A stretch of DNA of 64,000 nt from Primulina eburnea (Eukaryota > Streptophyta > Magnoliopsida > Lamiales > Gesneriaceae): positions 4,712,001 through 4,776,000 of the forward strand of contig NC_133105.1 of NCBI RefSeq assembly GCF_022965805.1. Direction: 5' to 3'. Positions 1-11,379 of this stretch are shown here, one piece after another; position 1 is the stretch's first letter; each line of letters begins with the position of its first letter. The position numbers and the translations under genes are program-made. The notes under the pieces were generated by a model that saw nothing but the letters and a program-made list of their open reading frames with translations, was not told the DNA's origin and ran no database searches.

Positions 1-195
1 TCAGGTATTAATCAAAACAGTGGCTAATCATATAATTTTTTTGTAGTTTTGTCTTTTAGCTTCTTTTTTTTCTCTCGAGTTTTTCTTGATCTGAGAGGGG
101 TTTTGATATTTTTTTCTACTCGACAATTTTCTTATCTAAATTTCATTAGCATATTCTTGAAGCTGATGATGAAAATGTGATTGGGTTATCTGCAG

Positions 196-2314
196 TGGTT
201 TGAAGTTCTTGATGGGTTACTTGGAAAGCATTGGAGAAACATAGGCCTCTTTTTCAACTGCACTTTTCTTTTATTTGGATCTGTCATTCAGCTCATAGCA
301 TGTGCAAGGTACTTCCTCACATGGATCTATCGAGTTATACATATTTTTTCTAAAAATTCATGAAGGATCATCTCATGGCCGATCCGAGTAGGAGTTTTTC
401 TTTTATTTGTTGTAATAATTCTATATATGTTTATAATTTTATGTTTGGATTTGCAGTAACATCTATTACATAAATGACAATCTTGATAAGAGAACTTGGA
501 CATACGTGTTTGGAGCATGTTGTGCCACCACTGTGTTTATCCCTTCATTCCACAATTACAGAATTTGGTCATTTTTAGGCCTAATTATGACAACTTACAC
601 AGCCTGGTACCTGACCATAGCTTCCCTTCTCCATGGACAGGTGAAATGTTTTTTTCTCATCAATATTTGCTGATCAGATTACTGTATATATATATGTCTA
701 TATATTAAACCAGGTTTACATTTGGCTCGATCAACATGGTTCTTTTTAAATTGATCAACATATAAATCATTTAGAATAAATTTTGGTGAATCAAGGTTGA
801 GGGAGTGCAGCACTCGGCACCTGCCAAAATGGTTCTGTACTTTACTGGGGCTACAAATATTCTTTATACATTTGGGGGCCATGCTGTGACAGTGTAAGTT
901 CCCTACCAAGTTTTAATATACAACAGTTCCAAAAAAAATGCCATGGTTCTTATGGTTAATCCACTGATTGACCATAGAGCTTGATAAGTTGTTACTGATC
1001 AGCGGGTTCGATGAGAGCGTAAAGATTGAACTTTCTATAATTTCAGAAGTCCTTGCAAGAGATTATGTACAAAAACTGAACTTTGGAACTTGTTGCTCTT
1101 TGTTTTTAACTACTAATATAGGGAAATAATGCATGCAATGTGGAAGCCACAGAGGTTCAAGCTAATATACTTGATTGCAACAATTTATGTGTTGACTTTA
1201 ACCCTGCCATCAGCCAGTGCTGTTTACTGGGCTTTCGGAGATATGCTCCTCAACCGATCCAATGCCTTTGCTTTGCTACCAAAAACTCGATTTCGAGACA
1301 CTGCTGTCATCCTTATGCTCATTCATCAGGTATAATTCGAGCATAATCAAGAAGAGATCTGACAGGACGAGCAGTGATTAATCCCAGTCCACCTTCTAAT
1401 ATATGTAACATCTATGCTCGTAGCATAAGCATATAATGTGGTCATTGAATAAAATTGAATTCTTACTTTCTGTGCAGTTTATTACGTTTGGATTCGCTTG
1501 CACCCCTCTGTACTTCGTGTGGGAGAAGTTCATCGGGGTACACGAAACAAAAAGCTTGTTGAAACGTGCCATAGCGAGATTACCAGTGGTTATTCCGATA
1601 TGGTTTCTAGGCCATTATATTTCCATTTTTCGGACCAATTAACTCAACTGTCGGATCTTTGCTTGTTAGCTTCACCGTGTACATAATTCCTGCATTGGCT
1701 CACATGATCACTTTTGCTTCTGCTTCTGCCAGAGAGGTATCCATACGTTTGATTTTATTCAAGACAAACAAAAATCTTTTCAGAAAATATTACTTTTTTC
1801 TATCAATAACTAGTTGAATCATGCGATTCTTGATTTACCTTTATCATCAGTTTGAAATTAATGTTAGGCAGATAATGAAATAGACAACGCATGCGTTTCC
1901 TCCACCCCCACAAAACAAAAAAGTCGAGGAAAACATATACAAAAGAAAGTTTGGTCTGAAAATACTTTCAAGAAATACTTTTTATATACAGTAGTAAACA
2001 ATTCATGTTTGAAAATAAATTATAACAATATCTTCTCCGATCTATATCTGTCTTCGATGTGCGGCCCTCGATTTCCTTTATACAATTACATTATTTAATT
2101 TTTAATTTTATTTTTTTGACAGAATGCAGTGGAGAGACCTCCAAAACTTGTTGGAGGGTGGGTGGGCTCGTATTCAGTGAACATATTTGTGGTGGCATGG
2201 GTTTTTATTGTAGGGTTTGGATTTGGTGGTTGGGCTAGCATGGTCAATTTTGTTCATCAGATTGATACTTTTGGACTCTTCACCAAATGTTACCAATGCC
2301 CTAAGCATAATTAA
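196..2314 (+). CDS. LAX2: LAX2-like auxin influx carrier, 3' part, with frameshift
   Basis: This is an AUX1/LAX proton-coupled auxin importer of the plasma membrane (amino acid/auxin permease family). Six exons are visible: 196-308, 457-640, 796-893, 1122-1329, 1478-1736 and 2123-2314. All have GT-AG borders and phases that agree. The first exons lie before the window. Family landmarks in order are WFEVLDGLLG, FNCTFLLFGSVIQLIACAS, NIYYIND, GGHAVTVEIMHAMWKP, SAVYWAFGD, FITFGFACTPLYFVWEK, ARLPVVIPIWFL and GFGFGGWAS, with a C-terminus TFGLFTKCYQCP. The GKHWRN and VHQIDTFGLFTKC wording fits LAX2 better than AUX1. In exon 5 one G too many at 1610-1611 shifts the frame after PIWFL; the read-through then stops at 1640-1642, while the correct frame (AIIFPFFGPINSTVG and on) continues to the normal stop. 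It is either an assembly error or a recent null allele. The family call is near certain; functionality is unknown. Confidence 0.93.
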
Positions 2315-2711
2315 AGCTTGATTGTTGGTTAATTAGATTATTATATAATATGATATCAAGAATTAATGGTATTAATTAGAATTAATATAAGACAGAAATT
2401 TACATTACAATATGGGATTTATAAGTGTGTAAAAGGCTGTCATTTGTAACATCTTTTTTCTTCCTATAATTACTCTTTCTTGTAATGATTTCCTTTAACA
2501 TGTATGTGTGTTCATTTTATGTGGTGTAATTCCCTTTGTTTTTTTGGGAATATATTTAATGTTTGATTATTCCATCTTTCATTTATATATATAATGCACC
2601 CTTTCTTAAATTTTTTTTCCTGTATTTTACAAAGAAAATATATTTTTCTATATACAAATTAAAACATAATATAATATTTTATTTTTTTAGAGATGAAATT
2701 CATGGGAAAAG

Positions 2712-2726
<15 letters not shown>

Positions 2727-2777
<51 letters not shown>
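2727..2777. repeat. (AT)n microsatellite
   Basis: About 25 uninterrupted AT dinucleotides follow directly on a 16-base A-run. It lies about 400 bases after the LAX2 stop codon and may be variable in length. Confidence 0.95.
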
Positions 2778-2782
<5 letters not shown>

Positions 2783-4610
2783 GATGAGAATGGGATCTTG
2801 CAACATCTGATTTTTATTTTTGAAAAAAAATAAAGATCTTTATCTTTTTTTTAAAAAAAAAAAGAAGATTGATCTTTTGAGTAGCGACTTTAAAATGTTT
2901 AGAAGTTAGAACCCACGTGTGATGTCGAGTCAATGCGACATTGATTCTTTCCTAATTTTTCAAATCTTTGTTTGGCGATTTCTCCAATGGACCACTTGGT
3001 TTGACAAGCTAACATCACCTCTTTTTTTTTTTTTACAAGATAAAAATAAATACAGCTAACAATCATTATTAAAGTGTAATCAAATAATTTAAGCTTTAAA
3101 CATGATTTTATCAAAATAAAATTTGGATTAAATCTTCCAATCAGCTAAACTCGTGATCAATGAATTTTATCATGTCGCTAACCTTATAATTACGAAGAAA
3201 AAATTTAAGGAAAAATAATATTTTCACTATAAAAATAAAACTGGTCGGAATTTGTATATTGATTAAATAAACCATAATTTCAAAAGAAATAATTCAATCA
3301 ACCCAATCAAACTTTGTATATATAATACCTAACATAGAAATATCACAAGATAGATAGAGATAACAGGAACTAATGAGTTTTGGTACACTAAGTATTCTAT
3401 ATTATTTTAGTTCAATCGTTGATATAACACTAAAAAATGCATGCTGACGTAAGATAAAAAAATTTGTCGACTTATAAGCGATTGAACCAAAAATATTCGA
3501 ATATTAGAAGCTAATGTACAATAATCAAACTTTGACGAGTTAGTCTATAAATAATTCGACCGAATAAAGAAACGAAAATGACCCACCTCACACACACACA
3601 CAGACACACGAGTCCCTATCCAACTTTTGGCATGGCATAACAAGAACAAACAAGCCAATCCATTGAACTTGGTTATCATAAATATTTATCCAAATTCCTA
3701 AAATCCATCCATGTCTTGGATTTACACACATTGTAAGCATATGATGCAGAGAACCAAAATCTTTGATCATCAATTCAGGTCTGCAACGCTCTCAGTGAGG
3801 ATAAGGCACATGGATTCGGGCCCCTATTTCTTGCCTTCCCCACGTCTCTTTTTTTTTTAAAAAAAAAGTGAAAAAAAAAAAAACACTTTTCAACCCATCA
3901 AAGTCGACTCACTCACTAGTCTTTCATGTGATTTCGGACCTCCCAACATGTCCCTTTTCGTGGTGTGGAGGGACAATGGAATCGGGACTTAATTCTGGCA
4001 ATTTAATTCCTCGCTTTCATTTTTATTAAGAACTAGCTGTCATAGGGGAACTTATAATTTTAATCATTTTTGTACTTAAGTAAGTATGAAAATGGGCAAT
4101 AGAGGCTTGCACAAGATCAGAATATTGGTGTCGAACAAACAATATTCAAGTTAGTCGATGAAATCGAGTTTTGACAAATTACATTACTAAACCAAAGACA
4201 TATCAATTTACGATATTGAAATAAAAAAAGTTTCCTTTACAAAATTAGGAGAAAAATTCCAAATGACTAGAGTGTATCCATAAGTCCATTTTCTGAATCA
4301 GGACTCCTTTGAAAAAGTTCTGCTTCCTTGGCTTTAATTTTTTATTTTTCTGTCGAGTCTACTGATTTAAATTTTATTAAAATATTATAATAAAATTATA
4401 AGTATTAGGTGAGCAACACAATATGTCGAATCATCTAGAACTATTAAAATCATTCTCCGATCCCTATTATTAATTACAAGTTCCAAGCATGTCTTGGCCT
4501 TTTATATATGGTGGCAGCTGTTGCTTGAATGGGTTTTTTTTTTTTGGGAAAAAAACACAATTTTCTATTCAATAAATATTTTTTTTACAAAAAACTTATT
4601 TCAAAACTTG

Positions 4611-4790
4611 AGTATGTCTCTTGTGAGACAGTCTCACGAATCTTAATTTGTGAGAGGGTCAACCCTACCGATATTTACAATAAAAAGTAAAATTCTTAGC
4701 ATAAAAACTAATACTTTTTCATGGATGACCCAAATAAGAGATTCGACCCACAAAATTGATCTGTGAGACCGTCTCAAAACAGTTTTTGTG
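4611..4790 (-). repeat. Palindrome-ended MITE-like repeat, copy A
   Basis: This matches the family seen throughout the window. Both ends carry forms of GTGAGACGGTCTCAC, and the interior has the shared CATGAAAAAGTATT / ACTTTTTATGCTAA / TTTTTATTGTGAATAT blocks, here as reverse complement. The outer border reads AGTATGTCTCTTGTGAGAC. Confidence 0.8.
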
Positions 4791-5092
4791 TTAAAAATTT
4801 AACCATTTAGGGAAAAAAAATAAAGCAATTTAAATGCTCGTGCAAAAAATAATTTTAATCGGGGAGAATGTTAAAAGGACAAATAAGGCACGAAAATTGC
4901 AATAGATAAACTTTATTATTTTAATATTATCAAAGAGAATCGGCAATGGCTTGGGGTTGCTAGATGGTGGTAGACCCGAATCCCGATCGATAAGGTCTCA
5001 AGCAGGTCTGAGACGAGTCATGGAATTTTGTTGGGTCTAAAATGAAACGGGAAGAGTGTCGGATTTGGTAAAACCCGCACCATTGTCCCCGA

Positions 5093-5815
5093 TCACTGGG
5101 GAACCTTGTGGAGCTTGCATAAACGTAGTCTTTATATTTCTTGGGCTTATATTTTGGTAGCCCATCGTCTGAAAGCTTAGCGATAGGCCCAACTTCGGAC
5201 TTTGGAGACGGCTCTATAAAAATAGGCCAAGACACACCTGGTTTGGTCCTTGTTCACAGTGGATCTTTGGAGCACAGCCTCGTATTTTCCATTGCTTAAT
5301 AATATCTGGCTATTCAAATTTACGTACATACATTAATGAGCTGGGTAGATGTCAAGGTGTCCCCGTAAACCTTAAATATTTATTTCTCAAATTTTTTTTA
5401 AAGTAAAATCCAATCCCCGATTGAATTGACCAAGAGAGCAGAATCCTGATCGTTGATACTAGCATGTCACTTTGGGCAACATGTCTCCAATCAAATGCTG
5501 GAAAAAATGATGTTATGCACACGTACCTCAAAGTTTTTGTCCCCAATATGTATATAATGATAGCGTCCGGGATTCCATGATTCACCACCTGGAAAATCAC
5601 CCATTCTTTGATGGCTTCAGCCACGAGTTTGATCAGGTTTTCTTCATCGTTCGAATGATATTTCTGATCGAGATGGACGACCAGGACCTGCAGCACCACC
5701 CCGTGCAGGTTGGTGGCCGTCGGCTGCTCGTTCTCTGACCGGACGAACTGGAGGAATCGTGTCCATGTGCTTGGAGAGTGAAGCTATATAGGGATTGCAC
5801 TCTTTCTACCTCCAT
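5093..5815 (-). pseudogene. FLS: Flavonol synthase-like 2OG-Fe(II) oxygenase relic
   Basis: Two separated pieces of a flavonol synthase-type dioxygenase lie on the minus strand. The N-terminal piece starts at the ATG 5815-5813 with MEVERVQSL, then continues in another frame as [34 protein letters not shown] and [11 protein letters not shown], and decays near 5520. The C-terminal piece (about 5093-5310) reads LSNGKYEAVLQRSTVNKDQT, then in shifted frame SWPIFIEP, SEVGPIAKLSDDG, KYKPKKYKDYVY. After a one-base loss it ends CKLHKVPQ-stop at 5095-5093. In FLS genes the middle exon carries the catalytic HxD and other iron-binding residues; it is absent, as is the rest of exon 1. With at least three frameshifts and the missing catalytic core, this cannot encode an enzyme. 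The family is clear; which FLS paralogue it came from is not. Confidence 0.88.
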
Positions 5816-7125
5816 ATTTTCGTGGTTTTCGGTGAATCTAGGTGCTACGTACTTTTTGATATCGTATGTGTAACTGTGTTGCATGACTTGTATGTAGGGA
5901 AAATAGTTTACATAGTTTATTGCCTATGAACGAATATTTTTTATATTTTCAAAATTTGGACACAAATTTCGAAATTTTGAGTTAAGAAACACACTGATTT
6001 TTTTTAAGTGATGATTGAGGAATTTTTTTTTGTTGAAATTGTAAATACTCCTTCAATTTAGGTAATTTTTGTGAAACGATCTCACCATTATTAATTAATT
6101 GAAAAAAATATTAACATGCTTTTATCACATTTTTTTTAAAATGGAACCCGTAGTGTATACTGAATAATATCTTGAGCTAACATATCGGTAGTTTGAATGT
6201 GAATTTGGGGCAAAAAGGGTGAAAGATAATGGAGGAAAGAGGAGGAGTTTGCTGCCCCATGTTCTGGGGTTCATTTCACCCTACCTTGTGAGGCACTGCC
6301 CCCATGAGGTAATCAAAGGCCCAGATTTAAACACACATACACCCCATGAGGTGATCAAAGACCTAAATTTAATCACTATGTAAAATCAATGGCTGAGATC
6401 CTGTGGGGGCACTGCCCACATGGATAGGGTCGAGTTAACCATGTTCTGGTAGTAGGAAGCAGTAGTTGAAGGAACTGATACAAGGAACCAAGCAATAGAA
6501 GTCCGGGAACACTGAAAAAAAGCCCCCACCAACAATCATCACACAACATGAGCAAAGTTTCTGCAACTAATTTTTGCAATTTTTAAGTTCAGAATTTTAG
6601 CTTTATTTCTAGATTCCACAAATTATCACTTCTAGCTTCTAGCTAGAGCTAGTTTTCATCTTATTCTAGTTGTAAATTAAAGTTTATCTTGAAATGAATT
6701 AGTTCTATTATCATTTGTTGAATCTTTCTTTCAATTCGACACATAGTCAAAGCGGAGGCTTACAATTGCTCGAGTAGAAGTTATAATTTTTTGTATTTTA
6801 TTCACATTTCGGTATTTATCGTACTGAAACACTCGCAAATTAATTCATACAGATATCAGGTAAACTCTGTGTAACAAAGTCGTTCGAGAAAATTTTGGCA
6901 GAGATAATCGGAGTCTTGATCATTTCTCAAACACCACTCAACAACCCTTTTATTTGTAGAAGTCGAGTTGATGTATTAATTAATAACTAAACTAAAAACT
7001 GAGGCAACCTAATTTGAAAACCAAGCATCTACTCTAGAAAACAGGCATTCAATAAAGCCAGGCTGTGTCAGTGTCACCACCGCATGTGTCCCGTGCAATG
7101 GCTTCACACGCTCATTAGGATGAGG

Positions 7126-7309
7126 CAAAAACTTGTGTGAGACAGTCTCACGGGTCGTATTTGTGAGACGGATCTCTTATTTGGGTCACCCATGAAAAAG
7201 TATTACTTTTTATGCTAAAAATATTACTTTTTATTGTGAATATAGGTAGGGTTGACCCGTCTCACGGATTATGACCCGTGAGACGGTCTCACATGAGACT
7301 CACTCTTAG
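7126..7309 (+). repeat. Palindrome-ended MITE-like repeat, copy B
   Basis: This is a near-complete copy. It begins AAAACTTGTGTGAGACAGTC and ends with CCGTGAGACGGTCTCACATG followed by AGACTCACTCT. The interior blocks match the other copies. Confidence 0.85.
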
Positions 7310-7514
7310 AATGGAGCATTAGTTTAAATTATATATAACGAAAATAAGATTGAAACTTGGATTTCCCATGGTATCGTAAAACATAACCACCAAAACAACA
7401 AATTGTATTCATTTGGAAACTTCATTTACTTTCAAGTACTACTACACTCGGCTAACCCACGTGGGGCTGGACCAGAAAAAATAGAGGGCAATTGGGAACC
7501 GATTCAAGCCATAG

Positions 7515-7676
7515 ACAAAAACTTGTGTGAGACGGTCTCACGGGTCGAATTTGTGAAACGGATCTCTTATTTGGATCATCCATGAAAAAGTATAATTTTT
7601 TATGCTAAGAGTATTACTTTTTATTGTGAATATGGGTAGGTTGACCCTTCTCACAGGTCTCACATGAGACCCACTC
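7515..7676 (+). repeat. Palindrome-ended MITE-like repeat, copy C
   Basis: This copy has the same orientation as the one about 200 bases upstream. Its right end is shortened and lacks part of the terminal palindrome. Confidence 0.82.
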
Positions 7677-8109
7677 GAGGCCATATGACATTAGTTGTTC
7701 ACGGTGTCAAGTTAATCACGCGACTGATTTCTGGCAAAATTCATACATGTACTTATTTTAGAAGATGAATGACGAGTTCTGGATTCTAATTTTGCAATGT
7801 TTAAAACTTTTTGGGGGATAACACCCAAATATAAAATATGATTTATGCTGAGTTGTATATACCTGATCGAAGCATAAATGCCTAACTAAGATGATCTCTA
7901 GGGACTCACAGTTTCAATCACAAATACAAAATATCCCAATAACAAGTAAAAGTTTTAAACAAATAAAGTTGGTGTGTATTTCAACCGAGGTATGAAGTCG
8001 TACATATGGTTGATTCCAAGTAATATGTCTATTTAACAATCCACAAAGTGCGCGGTTACAGAAATGTACGCGACGAGACAGTGATATGTCTAGATCGTTG
8101 TAGGCCGCT

Positions 8110-9820
8110 TCAACCTCCACAGCAAGAGCCACATGCAGGAAGGGAGCCTGAGGGTCGGAACAATAGTTAATTGGAGAAGTCAAAATTTGAGAACAAGGGG
8201 TATAGGGATCGGAAGATTATTTCAAATAAAGAAAGGTGAAAAAACTTACTGTGATCAATCCCTCGAACATTATCCATTCCACGAGGTGGCCCGCGTGACC
8301 CACCACCATATGGACCACTTCCGGGACCTCCGGGGCCACCACCATCCCATTTCTTGCTAGCACCAGATCCTTTTCTATAAGCATCAGATTTTTCCATCTG
8401 CATATAAGGTATGGAGAAATGAGCATCCAATTAAAGCATTAACGGGAAATGTTTGAGTTGGAGCTAGAGATTACCGAAAGCATTGTCGTAAAAAACACCC
8501 CAATGAAGTTTATAATGGACCAGAAGAAATCCACTATTGTTTTTAACCGCCAGAATGATCTCTTAGATCTAACAACACCTGAAAAAGAAAATTCATTTGG
8601 CCAGAGAATATGTTAACAGCATGGATAGATGAATAAATTACATGTATATAATGGATATCTTTGAAATCATCGCTTCTTCCCAAATTGATCGAATATGCGG
8701 TATTACTCCACTGAACAAAAATGTACTTCACTGCTTTATTGACAGATTCCTAAGTTCCCATCTCTATTTCTCCCCAATGTTTCAGGAGTTAACGGAATTA
8801 TAATCGCTGATATAAGATCTTTTACACTAGCTACTGCTCCAATGCAATCAGTAACCCAACTCAAAATAAGTAAATACGGATGACCACTAAATTATAGCCA
8901 TACAGTGAATAATTTGTCTTCATTTCTGATGGCCGACCGGTTTAATGAAACAAATTAACAGCATCCATTTTTTCCATTTTCTCATCCTCAAATGCTAACA
9001 AGGAAGAACAAAAAATTAAGAATTAAAACCCAACAAAGCACACAAAAGAATTGTTCAAGTAAAGTCAAAGGGTCAGAGAAACTAGCAAACAAGGACATGA
9101 CACCATCGAACCCTTGTGTTAAAATCAAATAATCACATAAAAGAGAGCATGTAGAACCAAACATTACAAACAAATGTGTGATTTCAAACACGAAATAAGG
9201 TGCTTCAGAGACAGATGATATGCTTGAAAATAAACAAGCAACTAATTTATACACAAGGAAAAGCACAAGAATGGTCTAAGGAGATCATGGTTCCTTCAAA
9301 ATCGAAACTTTCCATCTAGAAAGAGAAATCCTTCAAAGATTACATCCTTTTTCCAGATAAAAAAAGAGAGAAACAATTTGCGTTCTATATTTAAGCAAAT
9401 CACATTTAATCATTAAGAACTCAAGATACTTTATGAATCAGCCTTTTACTAGTTTAAAAATATAGGCCCAATCTTGAAAAAACTACTTGTATAGAACGTA
9501 TTAGACCATTTCTTATAAAGCATGAACAATTGAAATCATTAAGCGGTCAATTTATTCAGATGATTATCCACTAATTTTAGCCGACACAAATACATATTCA
9601 CACACAACGCAATTCAATATGTATTTGGGAGAATTACGATCAACGAACAGTTAAATAAAGAAAAAGGCTCGTCATACTAATAAAAATAGGAACCCAAATT
9701 TCCAAATCAAAATGGAATTCATTAAATAATCGGAAGACTCAAAATCAAAATCAAAATCAAAATCAAAATTTATTGATAATATTAATACTAGACAAAATTA
9801 CCTCTCTCAACGTAAGCCAT
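8110..9820 (-). CDS. SelK-like small ER membrane protein (Cys form)
   Basis: Four exons on the minus strand, 9802-9820, 8475-8578, 8250-8397 and 8110-8147, join in phase to about 102 residues. The protein starts MAYVERG and then VVRSKRSFWRLKTIVDFFWS, a single membrane segment around DFFWSIINFIGVFFTTML. A glycine-rich tail follows with KSDAYRKGSG, KKWDGGGPGG, RGPPRG and DNVRGIDHS, and the end is PACGSCCGG. This matches the plant branch of the selenoprotein K/G family. Animal SelK has selenocysteine near the C-terminus and acts at the ER in protein quality control and palmitoylation. Plants lack selenocysteine insertion, and here the tail has cysteines only. The first coding exon is only 19 bases, so the start rests on its splice fit and the family's MAYVERG. 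The role in plants is not well established. Confidence 0.9.
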
Positions 9821-10482
9821 GGTAGCGCTGAATCCTTTGCAGCGTCTCTCCTTCGGTTTTTTCTCTTTCAAAACAGAAAATAAAATAAAATAAAATAAAA
9901 TTGCAGTGTGTGGGGTCGTACAACGTGTTCCTTCCAATTATTAGTCGCCACGTCGTATACCATTATTTGTTTTTGTTTTTTTTTTTTCCAAAGAAAGGTT
10001 TAAAAGATTTCAGAAGCTCGCGAAATTTAAAAAAGTAATAAAAAGACATAATTTTCATAAAATAAAATGTTAGAAAATTAGATGTGTGTTAGCTAAATTT
10101 ATTTAAAATATCTTATAAATTTTTATGTTTTATAATTTGTTTTATAGTTATTTGGTTTTATTTTAAAAATAAACTGTTAAAATATTTAGATAAAATAAGA
10201 TAATGAAATATATAATTGATATGTTTGATATTATATTATCTTTTCTCTTATGATAATTATAAAAAAGACATAGGTCATTACATGTTAAGATTGATATTTT
10301 GGCTTATCACAATCTCAAAAGCTAACTCAGTCCTTTTATTCATTGTTAGTTGTCTCACATCAATGAGATAAAATCCATGATAGTTACATATATAAACTTT
10401 AACGATCATCCTCTTGAGCAAGTTTTTAAGTTTAAGTTGATTCAAATCTCAGTGTTAACATTAAATATAAAATGATTATTCG

Positions 10483-11214
10483 ACAGTGTGTTTGACAACC
10501 AGGATTTGGGAGGATTTCATGGGATTTGGATTTCAAAATCCTATTTTTGCTGTTTGGCAAGACGTTAAAAAAAAAAGATTCGAATTTGCTTAGGATTTCA
10601 TGGGATTTCTACAAGTATATCCAAAGCCCATCAAATTTGATAAGATTTGGTGGGATTTGGATTTTAAAAACATAAAATTATTTTTTTATCCAACACATCA
10701 TTCTCCATCAAAAATTTCTAAATAGTTAGACTTTTTTTTCTTTTTAATTTTTTAGAAGTTGAAAGATTTCGTTTAAATTTTATAAGTTTTTTGTATTATT
10801 TACTAATTAATATAATAAAAATTATAGTAATTATCATTGCTTTTTTTTACGTTTAATAAATAATTTCATGTTAAAGTTTGAAGTTGTTTGATGATTTTTT
10901 AATTATTATTTTATGTGCACTATAATTAATAAATAATAGTTATTTTTTAAATTTACAAATACAAATAATAGAGAAGAATTATTAATTTCTAAATTTTTTT
11001 AGTTACTTATGTTTATATGATTTCTAAGGGTAGTTTAGTAACATTTTAAAATTCCAAATTCGAATCCTTTTTTTCTCCAAACAAGAAATGAATTTGTAAA
11101 TACTATTTTTAAATTTTAAACCAAACACCAAATGGAATTTCAAATACTTGAATTTTCAAATCCAATTCCAAATACCACGAAATCCTGTCAAATCCTAGTC
11201 GCCAAACACACTGT
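10483..11214. mobile_element. Non-autonomous TIR element (hAT-like)
   Basis: Exact 12-base inverted ends, ACAGTGTGTTTG and CAAACACACTGT, bound about 730 bases. The inner flanks continue as looser inverted repeats (GGATTTGGGAGGATTTCATG on the left; GAAATCCTGTCAAATCCTAG on the right). There is no coding capacity. The CAGTG start suggests hAT, but I see no clear 8-base target duplication, so the superfamily is tentative. Confidence 0.75.
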
Positions 11215-11379
11215 AAATATATAAGTCGGGATATCAAACTTTTTTAAAAACAACTTATATGTCAAACAATTTATTTGACAGCTTATAAGACGTTTTTGGA
11301 AAATTTTACGAAATATAATTCCAGAGCTTATAAGCTAATTCAGTCAAATACTCCCAATTAGCATTTTAAAAAAACGGAT

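Larger units (their letters stand above)
2315..5092. other. Intergenic, AT-rich
   Basis: No gene is supported here. It holds an A-run followed by a TA microsatellite (2712-2777), short CA repeats near 3590-3610, several poly-A/poly-T runs, and a reverse copy of the palindromic repeat family (4611-4790). Confidence 0.7.
5816..8109. other. Intergenic with two MITE-like copies
   Basis: No gene is recognised. Two direct copies of the palindromic repeat family sit at 7126-7309 and 7515-7676. Around 6240-6430 a short phrase (CCCATGAGGTnATCAAAG) occurs twice within about 60 bases, of unknown origin. Confidence 0.65.

Noticed and set aside
6376..6579. 67-codon Leu-rich frame on the minus strand
   Set aside because: It resembles a signal peptide by composition only, with no family match and short repeated DNA around it.
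8988..9266. 92-codon hydrophobic frame on the minus strand
   Set aside because: It lies inside the first intron of the SelK-like gene and matches nothing known.
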